In this document: one piece after another, positions 33,058-41,054 of the stretch
Layout of the letters: each line of letters begins with the position of its first letter
How positions within the stretch are numbered: the first letter of the stretch is position 1
NCBI GenBank assembly: GCA_963762545.1
Contig: CAVXLC010000002.1
Coordinates: 372,001 to 436,000, forward strand
Direction: 5' to 3'
DNA: 64,000 nt
Origin: JABFSM01 sp963762545
GTDB taxonomy: Bacteria; Gemmatimonadota; Gemmatimonadetes; Gemmatimonadales; GWC2-71-9
The notes under the pieces: model-generated
Databases searched by the model: none
What the model saw: only the letters and a program-made list of their open reading frames with translations
What the model was told of the DNA's origin: nothing
Position numbers and translations under genes: made by a program

Positions 33058-33813
33058 ATGCTCCGCGATCCGACCGGCTACTGGCGGGCCTCCCGCGCCC
33101 CGCGGCACAGCCTGCTGTTCGCGCTCCCGCTGCTGGCCGTGTACGAGGTCCTGGCGTTCGCGCTCTCCGGCACCGAGCTGGGCCAGGTTCGCAACGGGGC
33201 GGATGTGCTGCTCAAGAGCGTGTTCACGGCGTTGGGCGGCCGTTACGGAGTGACCGCGTTCAGCGTGCTGCTGGTGGGCGGCGGCATATGGCTGGTGATC
33301 CGGGACCGGCGGCGGGGTGGCCCGATCGTTCCGGGCTTTTTCGCCGGGATGTTCCTGGAGTCGCTGCTGTATGCGGTGCTGCTGGGCGGCGTCACCAGCG
33401 CGCTCACCTCGCTCCTGCTCAACGGCCGGCTGATGCTGGTCGCAGGGCAGCATGCCGGGCAGCATGGCCTCACCAGCTTTGCGCTCCCCACCCAGCTCAT
33501 GATCTCGCTGGGTGCCGGTATCTACGAAGAGCTGCTCTTCCGGGTGGTGCTGGTGTCGGGGCTGGCGGCGCTGGCGCGGACCGTGTTCCGGTGGCATGCG
33601 GCGGCGGCGGGGGTGTTTGCCGCCGTGGTGGGCGCCCTGGTGTTTTCGCTGTTTCACTATGTCGGCCCCTATGGAGACGAGTTCACGCTGGGCTCGTTTA
33701 CTTTCCGGGCGGTGGCGGGCCTGTTGTTCAGCGCCCTCTACCTGCTGCGCGGCTTCGGGATCGCCGCCTGGAGCCACGCCCTGTACGATGTGATCCTCTC
33801 GGTATTCCACTGA
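33058..33813 (+). CDS. CPBP-family intramembrane protease
   Basis: A 251-aa polytopic membrane protein with the CPBP (CAAX-protease-like, Abi) motifs: EELLFR at about residue 160, FSLFHYVG with the second catalytic His, and SHALYD near the end (H-x3-D). About six to eight hydrophobic helices are visible. Homologues cut prenylated proteins or act in bacteriocin immunity; here the role is open. The start is ATG 33058; TACCTT lies 5 nt upstream. Upstream in-frame sequence overlaps the waaA 5' end and is not used. Confidence 0.85.
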   Translation: MLRDPTGYWRASRAPRHSLLFALPLLAVYEVLAFALSGTELGQVRNGADVLLKSVFTALGGRYGVTAFSVLLVGGGIWLVIRDRRRGGPIVPGFFAGMFLESLLYAVLLGGVTSALTSLLLNGRLMLVAGQHAGQHGLTSFALPTQLMISLGAGIYEELLFRVVLVSGLAALARTVFRWHAAAAGVFAAVVGALVFSLFHYVGPYGDEFTLGSFTFRAVAGLLFSALYLLRGFGIAAWSHALYDVILSVFH

Positions 33814-33851
33814 GATTCCGCCGTTCACGCGGGCCACTCACCCTTTCACCC

Positions 33852-35612
33852 ATGGATGCTCCGGGCGACATGTCCCTTTTCCTCACGCGCTCCGCCACCT
33901 CCCTTGCGTGGCTCAGCCTGCTGGTCACTCCGGTCGCGGCCCAGAGCCCCTCGCCCTGGTCGGTGCTGGCGCGGCCCCGGACCCGCGCGGCAGAACCCAC
34001 CACCCGCGCCATCACACCCGGGGACCTGATGTCGCGGCTCTACGTCTTCGCCGACGATTCGATGGCCGGCCGGGAGCTCGATACCCGCGGCAACGTCATG
34101 GGTGTCGAATACATCGCGCGGGAGGCCGCGCGGATCGGCCTGCTGCCGGCCGGCGACAGCGGATCCTTCTTTCAGAACGTCCCGCTGTCCTATCGGACCT
34201 TCGACAGCACCGGAACGCTTTCCTTCGACGGCCAGGTGCTGACGCCGTGGGTGGAGTACATCCCCCGGGATCAGGGTTCCGGGGCGCGGTCCATCGACGG
34301 CGTTCCCTCGGTATACGGTGGGACGTGGGGTATTCCGGCGTCGCTGATCGACGCCCGGGCCGCGGTCGGAAAGCTCGTGGTCCTCACGGTGGTTCCGGCG
34401 GGGTATTCGCAGGGAATTCCCGGCACCGCCACGCGAACGGAGGTCGCGGCCCGGTTTCCGGGAGCCGCCGGACTGGCGGTGGCCGGCCTGGACGTCATGC
34501 CGAGGCAGATCATTCCCTTCTATCAGAACACCGGCGCCTCGTTCCATCCGACCGATTCGGCGCCCAGCTTTCTGTACATCTCGAAACGCCTGGGCCGGGC
34601 GCTGTTCGGCGCCAGCCTCGACAGCCTCGGGCCGGGCGCGAGCGGCCGCGCCCTGTCCGGCAGTCCCCGCTTCCTGGACCGTCCACTGGAGTTTCCGGCC
34701 CGGAACGTGGTCGGCATCATTCCGGGAAGTGACCCGGCTCTCCGGGGAGAGTATGTCGCCATCGGCGCCCACAACGACCACATCGGCATTGAGCGTGAGG
34801 CGCTGCCGCACGACTCGGTCTATGTGGTGAATCATCTCTACCGCCCGCAGGGTGCCGACAGCCGCGCCTTTCCGCTCACGGCCTCCCAGTCGGATACCGT
34901 CAATCGCATCCTGGCCCAGATCCGCCAGGAGACCGGAGGCCGATCGGCGCGGCCCGACTCGATCAACAACGGGGCGGACGACGACGGTTCCGGCAGCGTG
35001 AGCCTGCTGGAGATCGCCGAGTGGTTTGTCGGGGCCCCGGTCCGGCCCAAGCGGTCGCTGCTCTTCATCTGGCACGTGGGGGAAGAGGAGGGGCTGTTCG
35101 GGTCCTCGTATTTCACCGACCATCCCACCATTCCGCGGGATTCGATCGTGACCGAGCTGAACGTGGACATGATCGGCCGGGGCGGGGCCCAGGACGTGAC
35201 CGGCGAAACCAAGGCCGGGGCGCTGATTCGCGGCGATTCCAACTACGTGCAGCTGGTCGGATCGCGGCGGCTGTCGACCGAGCTGGGCAATCTGGCCGAG
35301 TCGGTCAACGCCGCCAGCGCGCAGCCCCTCACGTTCGACTACGCGATGGACGCGAACGGCCATCCGCAGGAGATCTACTGCCGGAGCGATCACTACGAAT
35401 ACGCGAGGTACGGGATTCCCATCGTCTTCTTCACCACGGGCGGCCACGCCGACTATCACCAGGTGACCGACGAGCCCCAGTACATCGACTACGGCCGGAT
35501 GGCCCAGGTGTCCCGGTTCGTGGCCGATCTGGCCGCCGCCGTGGGGAACCTGGATCACCGGGTGGTCGTGGATCAGCCGAAGCCGGATCCGGAGGGGGAG
35601 TGCCGCCAGTAG
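33852..35612 (+). CDS. Secreted M28-family zinc peptidase
   Basis: A 586-aa exported peptidase. The signal peptide is MSLFLTRSATSLAWLSLLVTPVAAQ if translation starts at the second ATG (33870); the first ATG adds six residues. A PA-like insert follows, then the M28 catalytic domain with zinc ligands in AHNDHIG, NGADDDGSG, the catalytic glutamates GEEEG, a ligand Asp in NVDMIGRG and a His in DYHQVTDEP. Such enzymes are aminopeptidases or carboxypeptidases acting on peptides outside the cytoplasm. The open frame further upstream is antisense to waaA and not part of the gene. Confidence 0.87.
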   Translation: MDAPGDMSLFLTRSATSLAWLSLLVTPVAAQSPSPWSVLARPRTRAAEPTTRAITPGDLMSRLYVFADDSMAGRELDTRGNVMGVEYIAREAARIGLLPAGDSGSFFQNVPLSYRTFDSTGTLSFDGQVLTPWVEYIPRDQGSGARSIDGVPSVYGGTWGIPASLIDARAAVGKLVVLTVVPAGYSQGIPGTATRTEVAARFPGAAGLAVAGLDVMPRQIIPFYQNTGASFHPTDSAPSFLYISKRLGRALFGASLDSLGPGASGRALSGSPRFLDRPLEFPARNVVGIIPGSDPALRGEYVAIGAHNDHIGIEREALPHDSVYVVNHLYRPQGADSRAFPLTASQSDTVNRILAQIRQETGGRSARPDSINNGADDDGSGSVSLLEIAEWFVGAPVRPKRSLLFIWHVGEEEGLFGSSYFTDHPTIPRDSIVTELNVDMIGRGGAQDVTGETKAGALIRGDSNYVQLVGSRRLSTELGNLAESVNAASAQPLTFDYAMDANGHPQEIYCRSDHYEYARYGIPIVFFTTGGHADYHQVTDEPQYIDYGRMAQVSRFVADLAAAVGNLDHRVVVDQPKPDPEGECRQ

Positions 35613-35700
35613 GCGGAACCGACGCAACGACGCAAAGAGGCAGGGCAGATCACGTTGCGTCCGTGCGTCCTTGTGTCCTGGCGTCTTCCCGGAGCGCCTT
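35613..35700. repeat. Word-array repeat, GACGCAA/TTGCGTC type, running into the kinase gene
   Basis: GACGCAACGACGCAAAGAGG is followed by TTGCGTCCGTGCGTCC and TTGTGTCCTGGCGTC, so both orientations of the word occur. The second half forms the last codons and the stop codon of the Ser/Thr kinase gene (C-terminus ARTQGRTDAT). Confidence 0.6.
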
Positions 35701-37587
35701 CTCGATCTCCTCCCCGGCGGCCAGCAACCGATCCACCGCCGCGCCGATATCGCCGGCCGCGGCGAGGTCGGCGGTGATGCGGTCGATCCCGCCGGTTCCG
35801 GCGCGCAGGCGGAGCAGGTCCAGCCGGATGATCTCCAGCGCCGCGACGGTCTCGCTGAGCCGGGCTCGCGCCGCATCGCGGGCCGCCGTGAGATCCGCGG
35901 TGAGCGTCGCGCGGTGGGCCGGGGCCGCCCCGTGGGACGGATCGGCGCCGGCATCGGCGAGGGATTGCTCGAGCTGCTCGAGCCTGGCCCGAACCGCGCG
36001 CGCCTGCTTTTCCAGGCGCGACAGCACGTCGGGGAGCTCGGGCAGCGAGGCTCTGACCTCTTTGGAAAGCCCGGCGTAGAGATCTTCCGCCGCGAACGCG
36101 ATGGCGAGCTCGGTGGGCCGGTGGGTGGCTCCGGCGCCAGCCGACCGCGCCGGCAGGCCCGCCGAGGCGATCTTGAACAGCCAGCGTCCGAACCGCCCCC
36201 CCCAGTACTTGATCCTCCGCTCGCCGAGCAAGTCCCGGCGCCGGCGCCCGACCACCAATCCGACGACCCAGACCACCAGGCCCAGCATGATGCCGAGCGA
36301 CGCCTGCCCGTAGAGCGCCCGGGGCATCAGACCGGCGATCAGGAACACCGCGGACCCGGCGCTCACGGCAAAACCGGCCCACCCCACCGCCGGGAGCACC
36401 CGTTCCAGCCGGCCGGGCTCCCGCCCGACCGTGACCGCGAGCTCTTCCTTGCGCTGCTCGGTTTCCGCGCGGGCCCCGGCCAGGACGTCCTCCACGCCAT
36501 AACCCGCGCGGACCAGCCGGCGCACCCGGTTGAGGTGGGCCAGGAAGGGCACGACGCCGAGCGCCATCACCATATAGCCGAGATAGAAGACGGTGGCCGC
36601 GGTGACGCCCGCCCGCAGCAGCGGCCCGAGCATGAAAGTGAGGAGCATGGGGCCGACGTACACCGCCCCGATGAGATAGAGGCAGCCGCCCCCTTCGATC
36701 GCCAGACTCTTCTTGACGAACGCCCGCACCGGCGCGGGAATCTCCCGGCGCGCCTCCAGCGCCACCGAGAGCGCGTCGGCGAAGCCCTTGGCATCGGGAA
36801 AGCGGTCGGCGGGCTGCTTCTGAAGGCAGCGCCCCACCGCCTGGGTCAGCGCCCGGGGCGTGCCGGGCGCGAACTGCGCCACCGAGGGCGCCGCCTCGGT
36901 GGCCTGCTTGATGAGGATCGTCGGGACGGTGCGGCCTTCGAACGGGAGCCGTCCCGCCAGGGCGTAGAACCCCACGATGCCGAGCGAATAGAGATCGGTG
37001 CGGCCGTCGAGCTCGCCGCCGGTCGCCTGCTCGGGACTCATGTACTCCGGCGTCCCGATGAGCTCGCCGCCCACCGTGAGTCCGGTGGAGGTCACCTGTC
37101 GCGCGATGCCGAAGTCGGTGAGCACCGCCCGGCCGGTGGCGCGCTCGATGATGATGTTGTCGGGCTTGAGGTCGCGATGGATCACCCCCCGGGCGTGGGC
37201 GTACGCGAGCGCCCAGGCGATCTCCCGGAGGATCCGGGCGCACTCGGCGGGGGCGAGCGGCCCGCGGTCCCGGACCCGCTCGCCGAGGGTTTCGCCGTCG
37301 ATGAAGGCCATGACGAAGAAGACGAATCCTCCGGCCTCGTCGACGGCATGGATCGGAACGATGTTCGGCTGGGAGAGCTGGGCCGCGGTGCGGGCTTCGC
37401 GGATGAACCGTTCGCGCAGCGCCGGCTGCGAGGCGAGGTGGGGCGGGAGCAGCTTGATCGCCACCAGCCGCTCGAGGGCCACTTCGCGAGCGAGATAGAC
37501 GACCCCCATGCCGCCGCGCCCGAGCTCCCGCTCGAGCGAGTACCGGCCCGCCAGCGCGGTCTGGAACTCCAGGAAAAGCGGGTCGAT
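35650..37587 (-). CDS. Ser/Thr protein kinase with membrane and coiled-coil C-terminal part; start codon unclear
   Basis: A eukaryotic-like kinase. Seen: the glycine loop ELGRGGMG, VAIKLL (ATP Lys), HRDLKPDN (catalytic loop), DFG, and the GTPEYMSPEQATGG activation segment. Four hydrophobic segments and a charged helical C-terminus follow. The first ATG (37507-37509) lies inside the glycine loop and would destroy it. In-frame codons upstream read DPLFLEFQTALAGRYSLERE, like family N-termini, yet between the in-frame stop of the preceding gene (37600-37602) and that ATG there is no ATG, GTG or TTG. ATC 37585-37587 or CTG 37570-37572 may start it, or a base is misread. About 645 aa from ATC. Confidence 0.75.
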   Translation of the reverse strand: MDPLFLEFQTALAGRYSLERELGRGGMGVVYLAREVALERLVAIKLLPPHLASQPALRERFIREARTAAQLSQPNIVPIHAVDEAGGFVFFVMAFIDGETLGERVRDRGPLAPAECARILREIAWALAYAHARGVIHRDLKPDNIIIERATGRAVLTDFGIARQVTSTGLTVGGELIGTPEYMSPEQATGGELDGRTDLYSLGIVGFYALAGRLPFEGRTVPTILIKQATEAAPSVAQFAPGTPRALTQAVGRCLQKQPADRFPDAKGFADALSVALEARREIPAPVRAFVKKSLAIEGGGCLYLIGAVYVGPMLLTFMLGPLLRAGVTAATVFYLGYMVMALGVVPFLAHLNRVRRLVRAGYGVEDVLAGARAETEQRKEELAVTVGREPGRLERVLPAVGWAGFAVSAGSAVFLIAGLMPRALYGQASLGIMLGLVVWVVGLVVGRRRRDLLGERRIKYWGGRFGRWLFKIASAGLPARSAGAGATHRPTELAIAFAAEDLYAGLSKEVRASLPELPDVLSRLEKQARAVRARLEQLEQSLADAGADPSHGAAPAHRATLTADLTAARDAARARLSETVAALEIIRLDLLRLRAGTGGIDRITADLAAAGDIGAAVDRLLAAGEEIEKALREDARTQGRTDAT

Positions 37588-37599
37588 GGGGTCGGGCGG

Positions 37600-38211
37600 C
37601 TAGGGCTTCGTGGTCTTCATCTTGTACACCGAATCGAGGATCGGCCGCCAGACCTCGGGAGGCCAGGCGCCCGCCATGATGCCGCCTTCGATGTAGAACG
37701 TCGGGGTGCTCTGCGCGCCGGCCTTGACCGCGCCCTCCGCGTCCTTCCGGACCTCCTCCCGGGTTTCCGCCTTCTCGAGACACGCGGAGACCTTGGCCTT
37801 GGGCAGCTTCAGGGAGTCGGTCAGCGAGATCAGAAACGCCGCCGGATTCTTGAGCGGCGCCCAGACGTCCTGGCGCCGGTACAGCAGATCATGGGCCGGC
37901 CAGAACTTGCCCTCGCGCGCGGCGCACATCGCGAATTCGGCCGCCGCGACGGCGTTGGGGTGCAGCTGGCTGAGCGGCATGTTGATGAAGATCCATCGCA
38001 CCTTGCCGGTCGCGATGTATTCCCTTTCCAGCGCCGGAAAAGTCTGCTCCGAATGGCGCTTGCAGTAGGGACACTGGAAGTCCGACATCTCGTACACCGT
38101 CACGGGGGCCGTGGCCGATCCCTTGGTGCGGGTCGCGAGCGGGTCGGGCTGGGTCTGGGCCGCGGCGGGCGCGGCACAACCCAGCAGGAGCAGGGTCAGT
38201 CTCACGCGCAT
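37600..38211 (-). CDS. Secreted DsbA/DsbG-like thioredoxin-fold protein
   Basis: A 203-aa exported protein: signal peptide of about 20 residues ending PAAAQ, then a thioredoxin fold with the redox motif CPYC (in SDFQCPYCKRHSEQTF), a helical insertion, and the cis-Pro loop QSTPTFYIEGG. This is the layout of DsbA-like and BdbD-like oxidoreductases that form or move disulfides in the periplasm. The stop lies in the same frame as the downstream kinase gene. The start is ATG 38209-38211, just past the stop of the lipoprotein gene. An upstream longer frame covers that gene and is not used. Confidence 0.87.
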   Translation of the reverse strand: MRVRLTLLLLGCAAPAAAQTQPDPLATRTKGSATAPVTVYEMSDFQCPYCKRHSEQTFPALEREYIATGKVRWIFINMPLSQLHPNAVAAAEFAMCAAREGKFWPAHDLLYRRQDVWAPLKNPAAFLISLTDSLKLPKAKVSACLEKAETREEVRKDAEGAVKAGAQSTPTFYIEGGIMAGAWPPEVWRPILDSVYKMKTTKP

Positions 38212-38215
38212 CGGA

Positions 38216-38959
38216 TCAGTACCTCGGGCGGTGCCGGCCGGTGGCCGGACTGAGTCGAATCGTGTCTCCAACCAGAGGCACGTTCCAGTACCATTCGTAG
38301 TTGGGGTCCTGCGGATCGGGGGAGCGGGCGTAGATCCACCAGGTTCCCTGGTTGAGCCGGAGGGAGGCCCAGCCGGCCGCCCCGGACGTGTCCGAGGTGA
38401 TCATCCGCATCCGACCGGTCGTCTGGCTCCGGGAGAGCGTGTCGTAGCCGGCATAGGTGGTATGTTCCCACGCCCGCGAATCCTGCCGGAGCCGCTCGAT
38501 TCTGGGCCACAGCGTATCGCGGGCGGCGCCCAGGGCGGTCCGGGCCCGCTCCAATCCGGCGTTCTGGCGGGCCAGCGAATCGGTGAGGGTCTTGCGCCGG
38601 GTGGTGAGCTCGAGGGCCGCGGGAGACCCGGGAGCGGCGCCGGTCAGCGCGGCGTTGAGCGAATCGAGACGGCGTCCGGTCTGTTCCACCAGCCAGGCCG
38701 CGCGGCTCATGTCGAGAAACGGACCATGAAACGCCTGAAACAGACTGTCGAGCGCCTGCGTATGAGGTCGTCCGGAAGCGGCGCGGCGTTCCATCGTCCG
38801 GATGAGGCTGTCGCGGTCGTAGGGGAGCGCGGCCACGATGGCACCGGGAATCGGGGTTTCCAGGCCGGCAAGATCGGGCACCAGGACCTGGATCGCGACC
38901 TGGCGCGTACTGTTGCAGGCGGCAAGAGCCAGGAGCGCGAGTGCGGCGACGCGTGACAT
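38216..38959 (-). CDS. Lipoprotein with a long helical middle, function unknown
   Basis: A 247-aa lipoprotein: lipobox ALAAC at residues 11-15. Residues about 60-165 are rich in Arg, Ala, Leu and Glu with heptad character, suggesting a coiled coil. The C-terminal part has GWASLRLNQGTWWIYAR, beta-rich, possibly an Ig-like or carboxypeptidase-regulatory fold. The ATG overlaps the start region of the divergent TPM gene. A TAGCTT box 6 nt before the ATG suggests a leaderless mRNA. It is probably co-transcribed with the thioredoxin-fold and kinase genes. Family not recognised. Confidence 0.65.
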   Translation of the reverse strand: MSRVAALALLALAACNSTRQVAIQVLVPDLAGLETPIPGAIVAALPYDRDSLIRTMERRAASGRPHTQALDSLFQAFHGPFLDMSRAAWLVEQTGRRLDSLNAALTGAAPGSPAALELTTRRKTLTDSLARQNAGLERARTALGAARDTLWPRIERLRQDSRAWEHTTYAGYDTLSRSQTTGRMRMITSDTSGAAGWASLRLNQGTWWIYARSPDPQDPNYEWYWNVPLVGDTIRLSPATGRHRPRY

Positions 38960-39762
38960 TTGTCAAAGCTATCCTGCTGGCGGCGACGCTCCAAGGCGCC
39001 GTGCCGCCGCTTGCCGCGCAGACGGACGGCATCGCCAAGCTCTTTCCGGCGGCGCCCGCCGGGTACGTCACCGACGTCACCGGCACGCTCGATCCGGCGG
39101 CGGTGCGGCGCATCGACGCGCTGGCGGAGCGGCTCAAGCAGGTGACCGGTGCCGAGCTCGCGGTCGCCGTGCTGCCGACCATCGGCGACTACGCGGCGGT
39201 CGATGTCGCCACCCGGATCGGGCGCACCTGGGGCGTCGGAGCGGCCGCCGCCGTCGGCGACCAGACCCGCAACGCCGGGATCGTGATCCTGCTGGTGCCC
39301 CGTCGCGCCGACGACCCCAACTCGGGTCAGATCTTCATCGCGACCGGGCAGGGCATCGAGGGCATCGTCACCGATCTCGAGGCCGGCCGGATCCGGGACC
39401 TGATGCGTCCCGCCTTCCAGCGGGGCGACTACGCCGGCGGACTGGAAGCCGGCGTCGGGGCCCTCGCGGCCCGCATCGCCAGGGGCATGGGCATCAGCGA
39501 CTCCACGCTCCTGGCCGGCGACCAGGTGATCGAGCAGCCCGAGGAGCCCAGCCCGGCCCCGCCGCTGCTGTTCAAGATCATCGTGGTGATCATCGTCATC
39601 CTGATTATCGCCGCCAACAACCGGGGAGGCGGCCGGCGCCGCGGCGGGATCTTCTGGGGCGGCGGTGGCTTCGGCGGATTCGGCGGCGGCGGGGGTGGAG
39701 GCTTCGGCGGGTTCGGGGGCGGGGGCGGGTTCAGCGGCGGCGGTGCGGGCGGGAGGTTCTGA
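38941..39762 (+). CDS. TPM-domain (YgcG-like) membrane protein with Gly-rich tail
   Basis: A 273-aa protein with a signal peptide (residues about 5-27, ending PLAAQ), a TPM domain (VTDVTGTLDPAAVRRIDALAERL, VAVLPTIGDY, RNAGIVILLVP, FIATGQGIEGI), one membrane helix (IIVVIIVILIIAA) and a tail of Gly/Phe repeats. TPM proteins often accompany LemA, encoded two genes downstream. The start may be GTG 38941 or GTG 38953; either overlaps the start of the divergent lipoprotein gene by 19 or 7 bp. Its stop overlaps the next ATG (TGATG). Confidence 0.85.
   Translation: MRRRVTFVKAILLAATLQGAVPPLAAQTDGIAKLFPAAPAGYVTDVTGTLDPAAVRRIDALAERLKQVTGAELAVAVLPTIGDYAAVDVATRIGRTWGVGAAAAVGDQTRNAGIVILLVPRRADDPNSGQIFIATGQGIEGIVTDLEAGRIRDLMRPAFQRGDYAGGLEAGVGALAARIARGMGISDSTLLAGDQVIEQPEEPSPAPPLLFKIIVVIIVILIIAANNRGGGRRRGGIFWGGGGFGGFGGGGGGGFGGFGGGGGFSGGGAGGRF
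38966..38994 (-). promoter_or_regulatory. Putative leaderless promoter of the lipoprotein gene
   Basis: TTGGAG (38989-38994) and TAGCTT (38966-38971) on the minus strand, 17-bp spacer. The -10 box ends 6 nt before the ATG. The site lies inside the 5' end of the divergent TPM gene. Confidence 0.4.
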
Positions 39763-40481
39763 TGCAGCAGGCCATCGAGCGAATCGTGATGCCGGCGCTG
39801 GAACGGCTGGACGCCGTGCTGCCAGCCGGCTATTCGGCGGTGCTCTACGGCTCCGCGGCGCGGGGCGAGTATCGGGCGGGTGTCTCGGATGTGAATCTGC
39901 TGGTAGTCTGCGACGCGCTCGATGCGGCGTCGCTCCGCCTGATTTCCGGTGCCGTGGCGCAGCTGCGCCGCGAGCGGCAGCCGCCGCCCCTCCTGATCGA
40001 GCGGCAGGAATGGGTGCGCGCCACCGACGTGTTCCCCATCGAGATCACCGACATCCAGGTCGCGCATTCGGTGCTGCGCGGGGCCGACCCGGTGGCGGGT
40101 CTCGAGGTGGACCCGGCCGATCTGCGCCGCGCGCTCGAGGCCGAGCTGCGCGCCAGGCTGCTTCGCCTCCGGCAGGCCTACGCCGCCGGATACGGCGATT
40201 CGAAGCTCCTGGGCCGGGTGGCCTTCAGCACGGTGAGCTCCATCGTCACGCTCTTCCGGGTGAGCCTGGTCCTGGCCCGCCTGCCGGTGCCCGGCGCGAC
40301 CCCGGACTGTCTCACCGCCGCCGGCCGGTTGCTCGGCACCGATGCCGGGCCGGTGGCCCGGCTCTGGGAGCGCCGCCGCGGCGGCATGCCCGGATGCACT
40401 CCCGAGCTGTTCGAGGAGTATCTTTCGGCGGTCGCGGCCGCGGTTCGCGCGACCGATCAATTCTCTCGAGGAGGTCTGTGA
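39762..40481 (+). CDS. Nucleotidyltransferase-like protein with an altered metal motif
   Basis: A 239-aa cytoplasmic protein. Residues 27-47 follow the minimal nucleotidyltransferase pattern (LYGSAARGEY, then VSDVNLLVV), but the second acidic residue of D-x-D is Asn45, so metal-dependent transfer may be lost. The rest is helical, Arg- and Leu-rich, without a recognised domain. It is locked between TPM and lemA genes by overlapping stop/start codons. It could be a regulatory or pseudo-enzyme partner. Function unknown. Confidence 0.65.
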   Translation: MQQAIERIVMPALERLDAVLPAGYSAVLYGSAARGEYRAGVSDVNLLVVCDALDAASLRLISGAVAQLRRERQPPPLLIERQEWVRATDVFPIEITDIQVAHSVLRGADPVAGLEVDPADLRRALEAELRARLLRLRQAYAAGYGDSKLLGRVAFSTVSSIVTLFRVSLVLARLPVPGATPDCLTAAGRLLGTDAGPVARLWERRRGGMPGCTPELFEEYLSAVAAAVRATDQFSRGGL

Positions 40482-41050
40482 TGGGCAGGCTTCGGCGTTC
40501 GTTCGCGATGCTGGCCACGGCAACGGTGCTCGCCGCCGGTTGCGGCTACAACACGATTCAGACCAAGGACGAGGCGGTGAATTCCGCGGCCGCACAGATC
40601 AAAGCGCAGCTGCAGCGGCGGTCCGACCTGATTCCCAACCTGGTCGAGACGGTCAAGGGCTTCGCGCGGCAGGAGAGCACGGTGTTCATCTCGGTGGCGG
40701 AAGCGAGGAGCCGGCTGAACGGCGCGGTGCAGAGCGGCAATCTGCAGCAGATGGCGGAGGCCAATCAGGCGCTCACGCCGGCCCTGGGACGGCTCATCGC
40801 CGTCGCCGAGGCCTACCCCGAGCTCAAGTCGAACCAGAACTTCCTGGATCTGCAGAACCAGCTGGAGGGTACCGAGAACCGGATCTCGGTGGCCCGGCAG
40901 GACTACAACAAGTCGGTCGAGGATTTCAACGCATATATCAGGCGGTTCCCGTACAACCTGACGGCCAAGATCTTCGGCCACGGGAAGCCGAGGGAATACT
41001 TCGAGCTGGTGACGCCGGGGGCGGCGGAAGCGCCGAAAGTGAGGTTCTAG
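40481..41050 (+). CDS. lemA: LemA-family protein
   Basis: A 189-aa protein with a lipobox-like N-terminus (ATVLAAGCG), then the LemA helical bundle: AQIKAQLQRRSDLIPNLVETVKGFA, TVFISVAEARSRL, QNQLEGTENRISVARQDYN, and the PYNLTAKIFG segment near the end. LemA proteins are membrane-bound with a long periplasmic or cytoplasmic helical part of unknown biochemical role. ATG 40481 follows a strong GAGGAGGT site and overlaps the upstream stop by one base. Together with the TPM gene this is the usual LemA-TPM pairing. Confidence 0.92.
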   Translation: MGRLRRSFAMLATATVLAAGCGYNTIQTKDEAVNSAAAQIKAQLQRRSDLIPNLVETVKGFARQESTVFISVAEARSRLNGAVQSGNLQQMAEANQALTPALGRLIAVAEAYPELKSNQNFLDLQNQLEGTENRISVARQDYNKSVEDFNAYIRRFPYNLTAKIFGHGKPREYFELVTPGAAEAPKVRF

Positions 41051-41054
41051 CGGT

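Noticed and set aside
31665..33851. N-terminal extension of the M28 peptidase frame
   Set aside because: The frame stays open for about 730 codons upstream, but that part is antisense to waaA and overlaps the CPBP gene in another frame. The signal peptide fixes the start at 33852 or 33870.
37600..37602. Selenocysteine or stop readthrough joining the thioredoxin-fold protein and the kinase
   Set aside because: The stop is TAG, not TGA, and joining a secreted protein to a cytoplasmic kinase makes little sense. Noted only as a remote option for the start problem.
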